Source: Paludibacteraceae bacterium (GTDB lineage: Bacteria > Bacteroidota > Bacteroidia > Bacteroidales > Paludibacteraceae). Taken from it: a stretch of 64,000 nt of DNA. The DNA lies in contig JAFUWV010000001.1 in the NCBI GenBank assembly GCA_017477325.1, positions 62,001 through 126,000 on the forward strand, given 5' to 3'. Positions within the stretch are counted from its first letter, which is position 1; each line of letters opens with the position of its first letter. Position numbers and translations under genes: made by a program. Below the pieces are notes generated by a model. It had not been told where the DNA came from. It saw only the letters and a program-made list of their open reading frames with translations, and did not search any database. Positions 51,993 to 61,028 of the stretch are shown here, one piece after another.

Positions 51993-53549
51993 TTAACCTG
52001 CCCAGTTCGAACGGTCGAGAGAACGATATGCAATAGCTTCGCTCAGATGTTTCAGTGAGATATCTACAGGTTTTTCAGGCGTGGACAATGGGTCGAGGTC
52101 AGCTATGGTGCGGGCCACCTTGAGTATTCTGTCGTAGGCCCGTGCCGAGAGACCAAGATGCTCTATGGCATTGCGTATGAGAGAGGTGCATTGTTCATTG
52201 AGAACGCAGTACTTGCGTAGCATACGAGGCGTCATCTGAGCATTCGAGTGAATATCTGTACCTTGAAAACGCAACTCTTGTATCTGTCGTGCTTTTACAA
52301 CTCTTTTACGTATGTCTGCACTATGTTCACCGGGCTCTTGCTTGTTGAGTTCGTTGAAAGGCACTGGGGTAATCTCCACCTGAATATCAATGCGGTCAAG
52401 TAACGGACCTGATATACGACTCAGGTATCGCTGTCTTATAGCGGGTGTACACGTGCATTCGTGAGTAGGGTCGTTGTAGTGTCCGCATGGGCATGGGTTC
52501 ATGGCTGCCACAAGCATGAAGGCAGCAGGATACTCAACCGACATCTTCACTCGCGAGATACATATTTTATGGTCTTCCAGCGGCTGACGCATCACTTCTA
52601 GTGCAGAGCGCTTATATTCGGGCAACTCGTCAAGAAAGAGAACACCATTGTGTGCAAGGCTTATCTCTCCGGGCATAGGATTGACGCCTCCACCTACCAG
52701 TGCAACATCAGACACCGTGTGGTGAGGTGATCGGAACGGACGAATAGTGATAAGCGACTGACGAGCAGCAAGTGCACCGGCCACAGAATGTATCTTGGTT
52801 GTCTCTAAAGCCTCGGCAAGTGTAAGCGGAGGCAGTATTCCCGGCAGGCGTTTTGCCATCATACTCTTACCTGCACCCGGAGGGCCGACCATCAGTAAGT
52901 TATGAGAGCCTGCTGCTGCCACCTCAAGCGCACGCCTCACATTATGTTGACCTCTAACATCGGAGAAGTCGAGGTCGGTGACACTTTCCTGATGCTCAAA
53001 AAGACTCAAGATATCTATATGCATAGGCTCTGGTTGTTGCAAACCATTAAGCATACGAACCACATCTTGCAGTGAATTCATGCCATATATCTCTATACCC
53101 TCCACCACTGCGGCTTCGGCGGCATTGTCTCCAGGCAGAATAACACCCTTAAAACCTTCTTGCTTAGCCCTGACTGCAATATTAAGAGCGCCTCTGACAG
53201 GTCTCAGTGAACCATCAAGCGACAGCTCGCCAAGAAGCAGATATTGACTGAGGCGCGCTGTAGCAACTTGCTCTGATGCGGCAAGAATGGCTATGGCCAG
53301 ACTAAGGTCGAACGATGCCCCTTCTTTCTTTAAATCGGCAGGAGCCATGTTGATGACAACACCTTTCTGCGGAAATTGATAAGCATTGACAGCTATCGCT
53401 GAGCGTATTCGTTGTTCACTCTCTTTGACTGCATTGTCAGGCAGCCCGACAATGTCAAATTCACCAGCGAAATGTGTAAGATTAGCTTCTACATCGATGA
53501 TGACCGCATCAATGCCAAGCAAAGCTGCCGTGTAGGTTTTGACGAGCAT
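51993..53549 (-). CDS. yifB: YifB/ComM-like magnesium chelatase AAA ATPase
   Basis: This 518-residue protein has the YifB plan: N-terminal domain with [20 protein letters not shown] near 32 and [18 protein letters not shown] near 70, then Walker [13 protein letters not shown] near 222, Walker B and [19 protein letters not shown], and a C-terminal domain. ComM in other bacteria is a helicase promoting branch migration during transformation. The function in this phylum is not shown. Confidence 0.93.
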   Translation of the reverse strand: MLVKTYTAALLGIDAVIIDVEANLTHFAGEFDIVGLPDNAVKESEQRIRSAIAVNAYQFPQKGVVINMAPADLKKEGASFDLSLAIAILAASEQVATARLSQYLLLGELSLDGSLRPVRGALNIAVRAKQEGFKGVILPGDNAAEAAVVEGIEIYGMNSLQDVVRMLNGLQQPEPMHIDILSLFEHQESVTDLDFSDVRGQHNVRRALEVAAAGSHNLLMVGPPGAGKSMMAKRLPGILPPLTLAEALETTKIHSVAGALAARQSLITIRPFRSPHHTVSDVALVGGGVNPMPGEISLAHNGVLFLDELPEYKRSALEVMRQPLEDHKICISRVKMSVEYPAAFMLVAAMNPCPCGHYNDPTHECTCTPAIRQRYLSRISGPLLDRIDIQVEITPVPFNELNKQEPGEHSADIRKRVVKARQIQELRFQGTDIHSNAQMTPRMLRKYCVLNEQCTSLIRNAIEHLGLSARAYDRILKVARTIADLDPLSTPEKPVDISLKHLSEAIAYRSLDRSNWAG

Positions 53550-53569
53550 ACAAGGTTAAGTTTTTGATA

Positions 53570-53596
53570 AGTTTGACAGGTTAGGAAAGTTTGTTA
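53570..53596. repeat. Nonamer array between tamB-like and yifB genes
   Basis: Three 9-bp units, AGTTTGACA, GGTTAGGAA and AGTTTGTTA, follow a longer related unit beginning near 53559. They lie in the 59-base gap. Confidence 0.5.
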
Positions 53597-53608
53597 ATCT
53601 TGATTATC

Positions 53609-56600
53609 TTATTCTTCTTTAGTCTCTTTAGATGTGCCTACTTTCTTTGTTTTCTTAGGTTTGGCGTCAGCACCATTGAAGTCGTACTTGAACATCAGTC
53701 CGACTCCTTGAATAGTGTGCGCCTCGCGCAGAGAGTACTTGTCCACAGTATGCGTGTAAGCCTTTGCCCGCCATCTGCCAGCAGGATCGAGCAAGTACTC
53801 CACATCAAGATTACCAAAGACAGGCCTGTTACTGATATCGTTGTATCGGTATCCGAGGTTGCCATTAAGAATCAGCCTGTTGTTAGGAGTATATTGGAAC
53901 TGAGTCTCATATTCCTGTGATGACTCTTTATCGAACCCTTCTGCGCGTATGTTGAATCCTACAGTGAAGTTGTTGGTGAGTTTTCTTATCCAGTTATTGA
54001 TTTGGCTGGTTACTGTGTTTGTGAGTAGCGAATAGGTCTCGTTTAGCCCTACATTGGTGTTAGTCTGAAGATATTCAGGTGTGTAGAAGCGGTTGAAAAC
54101 AAGCAGGTAGATTATCTCGCGCATCATCATCTCGTCAGTGTTGATGATTGATTTCACTTGCGAGGATACCGACTCGTCAGATTGTGGCAGTTCTATACCG
54201 AATGAGATGAGCGGGTTAAGAATATTGTCGCGCAGATAGATGATACAGTTGACTGGCACCGATGAGCGATTGGTGGCTACGTTGGAGTAGTCAGAACCGA
54301 AAAGATCGCGCAAAGCAGCAGTTGTTGAGTATACAGCAGAAGCGTCTATCTGAAGGTTGAGCGGGTCACCGGAGAAAGTGACGGTAGAGCCATTGCGTAT
54401 AGTAAACTCCTTACGGATGAGATTTTCCAGCGTAAACTGGAATGTGCCCGAGTTGAGAGTATAAGTGCCATAGAGTGCCACATCGTCAGCACTAACATCA
54501 TATTGGAAACGCAGGTTGCCTTCGCCACGACCTTTCAACTTGTCACCTGTCTTGGGGTCAATGACAATAGACACTTCGAGGTCTGGTGTTGCTTCAACTT
54601 GCACGTCAACATACACTTTGGTTGTAGGCTTTGGTGTCTGAACAACAGGTTTGGCTTGGTTGGTTTGCTTTATGGGCCTATGGTCAACAAAGGTGATGAA
54701 ATTGTTCTCTTTTGCAGTTGTGGCGGTCGCAGTCGAGAATGCAAAGGTGGAGTTCTTGTTCGTACGCGCATTTGCATTTATGCGGCACTCTTTCTCATTA
54801 CCTTTGATATTGACCTCTCCCGTACCGAAAATGCGCCCGTAGAACATGTCTTTTTTGTTCTCAGGCAGGTTCATCACAAGAGTGTTCTTGACAGAGGCAT
54901 TGATTTCATATGAGAAATCTTTAAACTTGTCGTGGTGCACAATGCCGTCAAGATAAAGCAGATTGCCGAGTTCATCATACAATGTAAGGTTTTGGAAAGT
55001 GATGTTGTCAAGTCCGAGCACAACAGAGTCGTTGAGATGATAGATTGTGCCTAAGAAAGGTATGCCGATAGTAGCATCTTTAGCAAAAGCACGTCCTTCC
55101 ACCCAGGTATCCTTACCTATGCCATATACGTGTACCCAGCCGAATCCTCGGCCTGTGATGTTATCAATGAATCCTTCAGTCCAATGGTTGATGAAGGCAA
55201 GGTTGGCTGAGTCGGGATAGATGAACAAGTCCCAACGTTTCTCTGCCAGCCGTACTACCCCATCCAGTTTGGCAACAGTGTCTCCCTGTTCTGTCACTCC
55301 CGCCCAGATGTCGATAGTCTTCTCTTCCCGATTGAGCATCGCCTTGGCATGTGCATCGCCAAGAACGGCATTGTTGATGGCGGCCTGCTGCATCCATACC
55401 TCAGCTTCAAACATAGGCTGCGAGAAAAGCGAATAAGCAGTAGCATGACCGGTTATGGCACCTCCGAAGGAAATAGAATTCTTGACGTTGGTGTACTCAA
55501 GAATATAGTCAAGCACAATGTTGCTCAACTCAACATTGATTGAGTCCGTTTCACGGCGTGAAGCAAGTCCATCGGCATACACATACTCATACTCTCCTCC
55601 GAAGCGGAAGTCGTTGACTTGCAGCGTAGTGTCTGCTACAGTGTAAACAATATGGCTGTCGCTGATAGTCCAAACCGAGTCGGCAATCATAATCTCAGAT
55701 GGCAGTATATGGCAGTCAATGAGAGGCTTGCGTGCATATTGGGTAAAGTGAGTAGCGGTACGCAGTATGCCCTCTGTGCGTGATGAGTCCGTATTCTGCA
55801 GACCAAGGTCCAGATAGAGCGAGTCGTTACGCGCTACAGCATGCAACAGAAGATCAAGGTCACCCATCTTGTCTCCCGCCGGATTGTCTGACGCATGTTT
55901 GTATGCAGACAGACCGAGGTTGAGTTGCTGATGACGGTTGTCGATATTAAGGGTCAGGTCGTCAAACTGCTGCGAACCTGCCTTCAGTCTAGGCACTGCC
56001 ACCTGCAGAGCATGCTGGTTTGTGTGCTCATTGATAAAGCCTTTCACAGTCGGCATCTGAGGAATCTCAAGAGGAAGGTCAAGCACAGAAGTGATGGAAT
56101 CCAAGTTCTTGAAATATGCGTAGAAATCCATCTGGTTCAGTTCGCTGTTTTTGACTGCTTCCTGCCGCTCGTTTTCTGCCAAAGCTCTTGGTACATGCTG
56201 GGCAATAAGGCGGCGGATAGTGAGAGGCAAGGTGGAATAACGGTAGTTGCCGGCAAGATTTGCATTCAGAAAGTCAGAATTGATTTTGAGTATCGTGGGT
56301 TCATCATCATCGGTCTGCGCAAGCACACGAAGTTGACGCATAAATAGACGTTTATCTGTGCGTTGCATTGTCAATGAGTCGATATATATATAGCCGTCAA
56401 GGTTGTCAAGACTATTGCCGGAGGCATTCACAGTGACCAAAGCAGAGATATCGGCATCAGCATATTTTTCTGACAGGTTGAGCGGACCAAGACGCAATCG
56501 AGAGAGACGCGCCTCCGCATTAACAAGAGGCAACTCCTGAGTCATGTCAAGCAAACCGTCAACTGACAGTTGCAGATTCTCATCGTTGATGCGTATCTCT

Positions 56601-58102
56601 CCATCAAACTCGTCTGTGCGATATTTACCATTGACATGTATGTTACGATAGTTGTATCCGAGCAGTTGTATGCTGTTGATATCGCCTTTCAGTTTTGCCC
56701 GCAGGGGTTCTTCCTCACCAACAGACGCATCAGCTTGCATGCGGAAAGCAATGTTTCCAATCTGCTTCGAGCCTGCAAGCCTGCCTACGTTGAAGCGACG
56801 AGTCTGCACAAGTCCCCGGAATTGCATATTCTGATAGTTGCTGTCTGCAAGCAGTTGACCATCAGTCTGTATATTGCCCAATCTGGAAGAAAACTGGCCG
56901 TTGAGTGTCAGACTGTCAAGACGACCGTCAACAATACCACGATAGTGCATATCACCGAGCTGGGCAAGATTCTTGGGCAACACAAACGGTTTTCCTTTTA
57001 TGTCGGAAACAAAATCCTGTATGATAGCCTTGTTCAGCGCAAGATCTGTCAGGTCGGCATGGACATATGAGGTGTCAAGACGAGGCAAACCATAGAAATT
57101 AATATCACCTTCAAGAATATTTTTATCTTTGTAGCGCAGGTTGAGATTCTCGGCATGAAGATTCTCCAGTGTTCCGGATACATTTCCGTTGAAACTGATT
57201 TTACCGCGCATATTCCTGAGTTCAGGCACAAAGCGACTGATGTCCTTGCCTACCAGTTCCGCCTTGTCTATATCAAGATTGACACTTGCAGATGACAGAT
57301 TCTCAAGGTCAAACAGATGTGAGAACATGTTTTCAGCAGCAGAATCCATGTGCTGGTGTACAATTGAGTCCATGCTATGGCAGATGCTGCCGCTCAGGTC
57401 GAGTTCTGAGTTGGGCAGTTGGATAGCAAGGCGCCGTATCTGTGCCTGCTCTTTGTTAATAAAGACTTCGGTCTGAAGATCATTCAGAGCGAAGCCACCT
57501 TGCTCGGTAAGGCTAAGGCTGTTGACAGAAGCATGAAGCGAATCCTTCGAGAAATGATGTAAGTCGAGCGAAGCATTTAAAGGGTTCACATGCCAGTCGT
57601 TATATCGCAGTCTAAGGTCAGATAGAGTTACATTTTTCACCTCTACAACCTCTTGCATTTGTTTGTTCTCGTTTGTTGAAGCAGGGATTAGGTCTATTAA
57701 AAAGTCATAGTTCATCCGCACTTTGTCAGACTCGCCTGTCACGCCCGATTCGGGCAGTTCGTAGGCATTGACGTAGGCATGCCGCAAAGCCACTTCCCGA
57801 AACAGAATCTTTTGGTCGGTGAAGCCGAGAAGTGAAAAGCGGGCATGCAGAGTGTCAGCGTAAAGCAGTGTGTCGCCCTGCTGATCTTCAATGTAAATGC
57901 CCGTAGCAGTGAGACTATTGGGAAAATTGTAGTCAACATTACCTATTTGAAGTTGAGTTCCCAAAGCACGCGACAATTCCTGCGTAACCACGCGAACGGC
58001 TGCCGTCTGAACCTGACTGCTCTGAACAACGGCAAACAGCATGCCCAGCGTGAGCAAGATGCACGCCAAAACTATCAGCAATATGTAAGCAGCACGCTTC
58101 AC
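53609..58102 (-). CDS. TamB-like translocation and assembly module protein
   Basis: This 1497-residue protein has one N-terminal membrane helix (about residues 5-28), a very long region of beta repeats with many DL and NL strand patterns, and a C-terminal TamB/DUF490 domain (about 1050-1440) including SGTFQFTLENLIRKEFTI and SGDPLNLQIDA. Such proteins bridge the periplasm and carry lipids or help outer-membrane assembly. The start is GTG at 58102. It lies on the same strand after the AsmA-like gene but with a terminator and its own promoter. Confidence 0.9.
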   Translation of the reverse strand: MKRAAYILLIVLACILLTLGMLFAVVQSSQVQTAAVRVVTQELSRALGTQLQIGNVDYNFPNSLTATGIYIEDQQGDTLLYADTLHARFSLLGFTDQKILFREVALRHAYVNAYELPESGVTGESDKVRMNYDFLIDLIPASTNENKQMQEVVEVKNVTLSDLRLRYNDWHVNPLNASLDLHHFSKDSLHASVNSLSLTEQGGFALNDLQTEVFINKEQAQIRRLAIQLPNSELDLSGSICHSMDSIVHQHMDSAAENMFSHLFDLENLSSASVNLDIDKAELVGKDISRFVPELRNMRGKISFNGNVSGTLENLHAENLNLRYKDKNILEGDINFYGLPRLDTSYVHADLTDLALNKAIIQDFVSDIKGKPFVLPKNLAQLGDMHYRGIVDGRLDSLTLNGQFSSRLGNIQTDGQLLADSNYQNMQFRGLVQTRRFNVGRLAGSKQIGNIAFRMQADASVGEEEPLRAKLKGDINSIQLLGYNYRNIHVNGKYRTDEFDGEIRINDENLQLSVDGLLDMTQELPLVNAEARLSRLRLGPLNLSEKYADADISALVTVNASGNSLDNLDGYIYIDSLTMQRTDKRLFMRQLRVLAQTDDDEPTILKINSDFLNANLAGNYRYSTLPLTIRRLIAQHVPRALAENERQEAVKNSELNQMDFYAYFKNLDSITSVLDLPLEIPQMPTVKGFINEHTNQHALQVAVPRLKAGSQQFDDLTLNIDNRHQQLNLGLSAYKHASDNPAGDKMGDLDLLLHAVARNDSLYLDLGLQNTDSSRTEGILRTATHFTQYARKPLIDCHILPSEIMIADSVWTISDSHIVYTVADTTLQVNDFRFGGEYEYVYADGLASRRETDSINVELSNIVLDYILEYTNVKNSISFGGAITGHATAYSLFSQPMFEAEVWMQQAAINNAVLGDAHAKAMLNREEKTIDIWAGVTEQGDTVAKLDGVVRLAEKRWDLFIYPDSANLAFINHWTEGFIDNITGRGFGWVHVYGIGKDTWVEGRAFAKDATIGIPFLGTIYHLNDSVVLGLDNITFQNLTLYDELGNLLYLDGIVHHDKFKDFSYEINASVKNTLVMNLPENKKDMFYGRIFGTGEVNIKGNEKECRINANARTNKNSTFAFSTATATTAKENNFITFVDHRPIKQTNQAKPVVQTPKPTTKVYVDVQVEATPDLEVSIVIDPKTGDKLKGRGEGNLRFQYDVSADDVALYGTYTLNSGTFQFTLENLIRKEFTIRNGSTVTFSGDPLNLQIDASAVYSTTAALRDLFGSDYSNVATNRSSVPVNCIIYLRDNILNPLISFGIELPQSDESVSSQVKSIINTDEMMMREIIYLLVFNRFYTPEYLQTNTNVGLNETYSLLTNTVTSQINNWIRKLTNNFTVGFNIRAEGFDKESSQEYETQFQYTPNNRLILNGNLGYRYNDISNRPVFGNLDVEYLLDPAGRWRAKAYTHTVDKYSLREAHTIQGVGLMFKYDFNGADAKPKKTKKVGTSKETKEE

Positions 58103-58121
58103 GGCAATTTATAATACCTTG

Positions 58122-58153
58122 CAAAGGTACAACAATTATTCCAAACTGACAAA
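58122..58153 (-). promoter_or_regulatory. Predicted promoter of the TamB-like gene
   Basis: On the minus strand TTTG (58150-58153), 20 bases and TACCTTTG (58122-58129) give a full match. The GTG start is about 20 bases downstream of the element. Confidence 0.8.
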
Positions 58154-58182
58154 AAGAAAAGATCCTTCTTAAATGAGAAGGA
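58154..58182 (-). terminator. Terminator between the AsmA-like and TamB-like genes
   Basis: On the minus strand TCCTTCT and AGAAGGA form a 7-bp stem with a 6-base loop, followed by the T-rich run TCTTTTCTTTTTG. The run joins the -33 TTTG of the next promoter, so termination and initiation are packed together. Confidence 0.65.
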
Positions 58183-58261
58183 GAATAAGTGAAGGAAAAG
58201 AGGGGTAATAAAAGAAAGAAATTGAAAGTAAAAAGCCGAAAAAAACAAAGCCAAAAGAATC

Positions 58262-60115
58262 CTACTTGGTCTTATTGCGCTTCTTTTGTTGATTTTCTTG
58301 CTTCTTTTCTTTGCGTTGTTGCCTCTTTTCTTGTCGTTCTTTTTTGCGTTGTTCGCGTCGAGAGAGTGTGGTATTATCCTCTTGTTGGTCAGAAGTATCC
58401 TGCTCTACCGAGGCAGGGTCATCGCTGAGCACATGACGTATTTCTTCGAGTTCTTCTTCGCTAATTTTGTCTTTTCGGTTTTTGGTTGTCATCATTCGTC
58501 CGAAACTTGCCTGCATAAGCGATTTAGAGAGTATCTTGACAAAATTGAACTTTTTCCTGGTAGCATCGGCCGATACGGGTGCATTGATGATGACACGGTT
58601 TTCTGAGTCGGAAAGCATTTTGACTGTAGAGCGTACCGGCAGAGTTTTGTGTGGTGCTTTGGTGCCTTTCTCTCGCTTATCAACTTGAGCGTTCTCGATG
58701 ATAATTTTGGTATTGCCATCGAGTTGTCCGGAGATAAAATTCATCTGGCTCTCAAGGTTTAGGATACCGGATATGATAGGGTAGCCCGTATAGTTTCGGC
58801 AAGCGGCATCGAAGTCTCTGAGGTCAACATTCTGAAGTGAGAGCGAGATGCGGGTGTTTTGCCTTTTAAAGTTGAGTCCTCCCGTGAATTCACCTTTCAG
58901 TCTGGCGTTGCTTGTAAGAGTTGCTGATGCTCTTAGACTATTTCTTCCATTGCTTGCAACATTCTTGCCTTCTACTAGTAGCGATTTGATAGCATAGCAC
59001 CAGTCGTAGTCCATTGAGTAGTCTTGATAGGTGATATCATGCCCTGTGAGAATGGCTGTTCTGGCTTGCCAGACGAGAGGTTTGGAGGACTTTGAAAATT
59101 TGCCCTTACTCAAGGAGGCAACGGGCTCATTTGATTTTAGAAGCCGTGAGAGGGTATTCCAGTTTTTGTGGACTTCGTATTTAGCAGTGAGCCCATAGAG
59201 CATCAAGGAATCTAGGATATAAGTGTTGGTGTTGATGTCACAGCGATCAATTACAGCACGCAACTCATTGAGTGAGGCTACTTCGTTATTGTGACCATCT
59301 TTCAAGCATAGTCCGTGCATCTTGATGTCGCCACTGACTTGAATACTCTGAATGTTGTCGAGTACTGCCTGCAGTAGCAATCTGCCACTGAGCTTGGCAC
59401 CCAAACCGGATACATCGATATAGTCTTGCACAAGAGGCAACATGACATCGGAATGAACTTCATACAAATTGAGGATTATTGAGATAATATTGGTTGACAT
59501 TAGATAATTGGCAGATATGCCAACTCTTCCGCCAGTAGGCAGACAAAACTCAAGACCTGCTTCCGTCTGCTTCTTTCCAAAGTCCAGTCCCTGCACCGAC
59601 ATGCTGATATCTTCAAGCTCCCAATGCTTGTTTTTTGTAACATCAAGATAGCGCACAGTACTATGTGAGATACGAATATCATCAAGAATGACATGCCATT
59701 TGCTGTCATCATAGTCATCTGTGTTGTCTGACGAAAAGCGTTTTATCAGGTCGGAAAAGTTTATTTCTCCTTTCTCCTGAAGCACCTGACCATTGAATCC
59801 ATTGAGATGTATATGCTTAATATTGACGCGCTTGAATAGCAGTTGCGGATAGGCAATCTGCACATATAACTGCTCAAAACTGACGAAATCGGTATCCGTA
59901 GAGAGCTCTTTGCAATGAAAATCATGAATCTTGACTTTCCCATTGAACAAATTGGCTGTTACTTTCTCGGCATGCAACTCTCTGCCTAACAGAGCCTCGC
60001 CTTTGTGGTTGATTATATACTTGGCAATGGGCGATAAAAGAGTAGCAGCAATAAGAAAAAGAAGAATTATTGCGGCACCGGCAGATAGAGATATTTTAAA
60101 TGAGCGAGGAAGCAT
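58262..60115 (-). CDS. AsmA-like protein
   Basis: This 617-residue protein has an N-terminal membrane helix (about 12-32) and a long beta-rich part with the AsmA opening EALLGRELHAEKVTANLFNG and repeated L.L....D..... strands. The family is related to TamB and is linked to phospholipid transport to the outer membrane in other bacteria. The last 35 residues are very basic (many K, R and Q), which is unusual. A plus-strand copy of about 70 bases of purine-rich sequence follows the stop. Confidence 0.8.
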   Translation of the reverse strand: MLPRSFKISLSAGAAIILLFLIAATLLSPIAKYIINHKGEALLGRELHAEKVTANLFNGKVKIHDFHCKELSTDTDFVSFEQLYVQIAYPQLLFKRVNIKHIHLNGFNGQVLQEKGEINFSDLIKRFSSDNTDDYDDSKWHVILDDIRISHSTVRYLDVTKNKHWELEDISMSVQGLDFGKKQTEAGLEFCLPTGGRVGISANYLMSTNIISIILNLYEVHSDVMLPLVQDYIDVSGLGAKLSGRLLLQAVLDNIQSIQVSGDIKMHGLCLKDGHNNEVASLNELRAVIDRCDINTNTYILDSLMLYGLTAKYEVHKNWNTLSRLLKSNEPVASLSKGKFSKSSKPLVWQARTAILTGHDITYQDYSMDYDWCYAIKSLLVEGKNVASNGRNSLRASATLTSNARLKGEFTGGLNFKRQNTRISLSLQNVDLRDFDAACRNYTGYPIISGILNLESQMNFISGQLDGNTKIIIENAQVDKREKGTKAPHKTLPVRSTVKMLSDSENRVIINAPVSADATRKKFNFVKILSKSLMQASFGRMMTTKNRKDKISEEELEEIRHVLSDDPASVEQDTSDQQEDNTTLSRREQRKKERQEKRQQRKEKKQENQQKKRNKTK

Positions 60116-60171
60116 AAAATATTTTGTTTAAATTTTAAGGTGGTTATATCATTTTTTTGCAAAAATAATGT

Positions 60172-60233
60172 TTTTTGTTAAATTGAGCAATAGGTGGTAT
60201 AATTTTTGTCAAATTGAGCAACAGGTGGTATAA
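60172..60233. repeat. 31-bp tandem duplication upstream of dapB
   Basis: Two adjacent 31-bp copies (60172-60202 and 60203-60233) differ at only two positions (T or C). Each begins TTTTTGT, contains AAATTGAGCAA and ends GGTGGTATAA. They lie between the AsmA-like gene start and the dapB promoter. The period is unlike the 7 to 9 bp arrays elsewhere. Confidence 0.85.
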
Positions 60234-60290
60234 TAATTATACACAAGTATTCGCGGCAGGTTATCGGATTAATAATGAAATATAGCGTTT

Positions 60291-60321
60291 TTTGTTATTT
60301 CAACTATTCTTTGTAACTTTG
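60291..60321 (+). promoter_or_regulatory. Predicted dapB promoter
   Basis: TTTG (60291-60294), 19 bases and TAACTTTG (60314-60321) match the consensus. The leader is about 15 to 20 bases. The 31-bp duplication ends 57 bases upstream. Confidence 0.75.
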
Positions 60322-60343
60322 CACGCTAAAAATCAAAATAGGT

Positions 60344-61015
60344 ATGAATATAGCGATAATAGGTTACGGCAGAATGGGCAGGTTGATTGAGCAGAAGGCT
60401 CTTAATCGAGGTCATCAGATAGTCTGCATCATCGACAAGGACAATCTTGACGATTTCTCATCAGAGGCATTCCGAAGTGCCGATGTAGCAATTGAGTTCA
60501 CCACTCCACAGACGGCTGAAGAGAACATCAGGAAAGCTTGGGCTTCAGGAGTAAACGTGGTCTCCGGAACAACAGGCTGGCAGAATCGGTTGCCTGAGTT
60601 GAAACAAGAGTTACTTACCAACGGCAAGGCACTCTTTTGGTCTAGCAACTATTCTATCGGGGTCAATCTGTTTTTTGCCTTGAGCAAACGCATGTCAGAA
60701 CTCATGCAACCCTACAAAGACTATAGCGCACTCATAACCGAGATTCACCATATTCACAAGTTGGATGCGCCTTCCGGCACTGCTGTCACACTGGCGGAAC
60801 TCACAGGAATTCAAGCGGAGGAGATAAAGAGTATTCGTCAAGGAGAAGTGCCCGGTACACACATACTCACCTACGAAAGCGATGTTGATAAACTAGAGTT
60901 GCGACATGAAGCAAAAAGCCGCGAGGGCTTCGCTGTGGGAGCAGTCTTGGCGGCAGAATATCTGAATGGCAAACGGGGCTTCTACACAATGAACGATTTA
61001 CTCAAGATACAATAA
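60344..61015 (+). CDS. dapB: 4-hydroxy-tetrahydrodipicolinate reductase
   Basis: This 223-residue protein has the Rossmann motif IGYGRMGRLI near residue 5, SGTTGW near 75, and the signature EIHHIHKLDAPSGTAVTLAE near 136. It reduces 4-hydroxy-tetrahydrodipicolinate in the diaminopimelate and lysine pathway. It is shorter than the roughly 250-270 residues of many bacteria but normal for Bacteroidetes. It is followed by lepB after 13 bases. Confidence 0.96.
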   Translation: MNIAIIGYGRMGRLIEQKALNRGHQIVCIIDKDNLDDFSSEAFRSADVAIEFTTPQTAEENIRKAWASGVNVVSGTTGWQNRLPELKQELLTNGKALFWSSNYSIGVNLFFALSKRMSELMQPYKDYSALITEIHHIHKLDAPSGTAVTLAELTGIQAEEIKSIRQGEVPGTHILTYESDVDKLELRHEAKSREGFAVGAVLAAEYLNGKRGFYTMNDLLKIQ

Positions 61016-61028
61016 CTCCATAAATCTT

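Noticed and set aside
60172-60233. 31-bp repeats as a CRISPR array
   Set aside because: There are only two copies with no spacer between them and no cas gene nearby.
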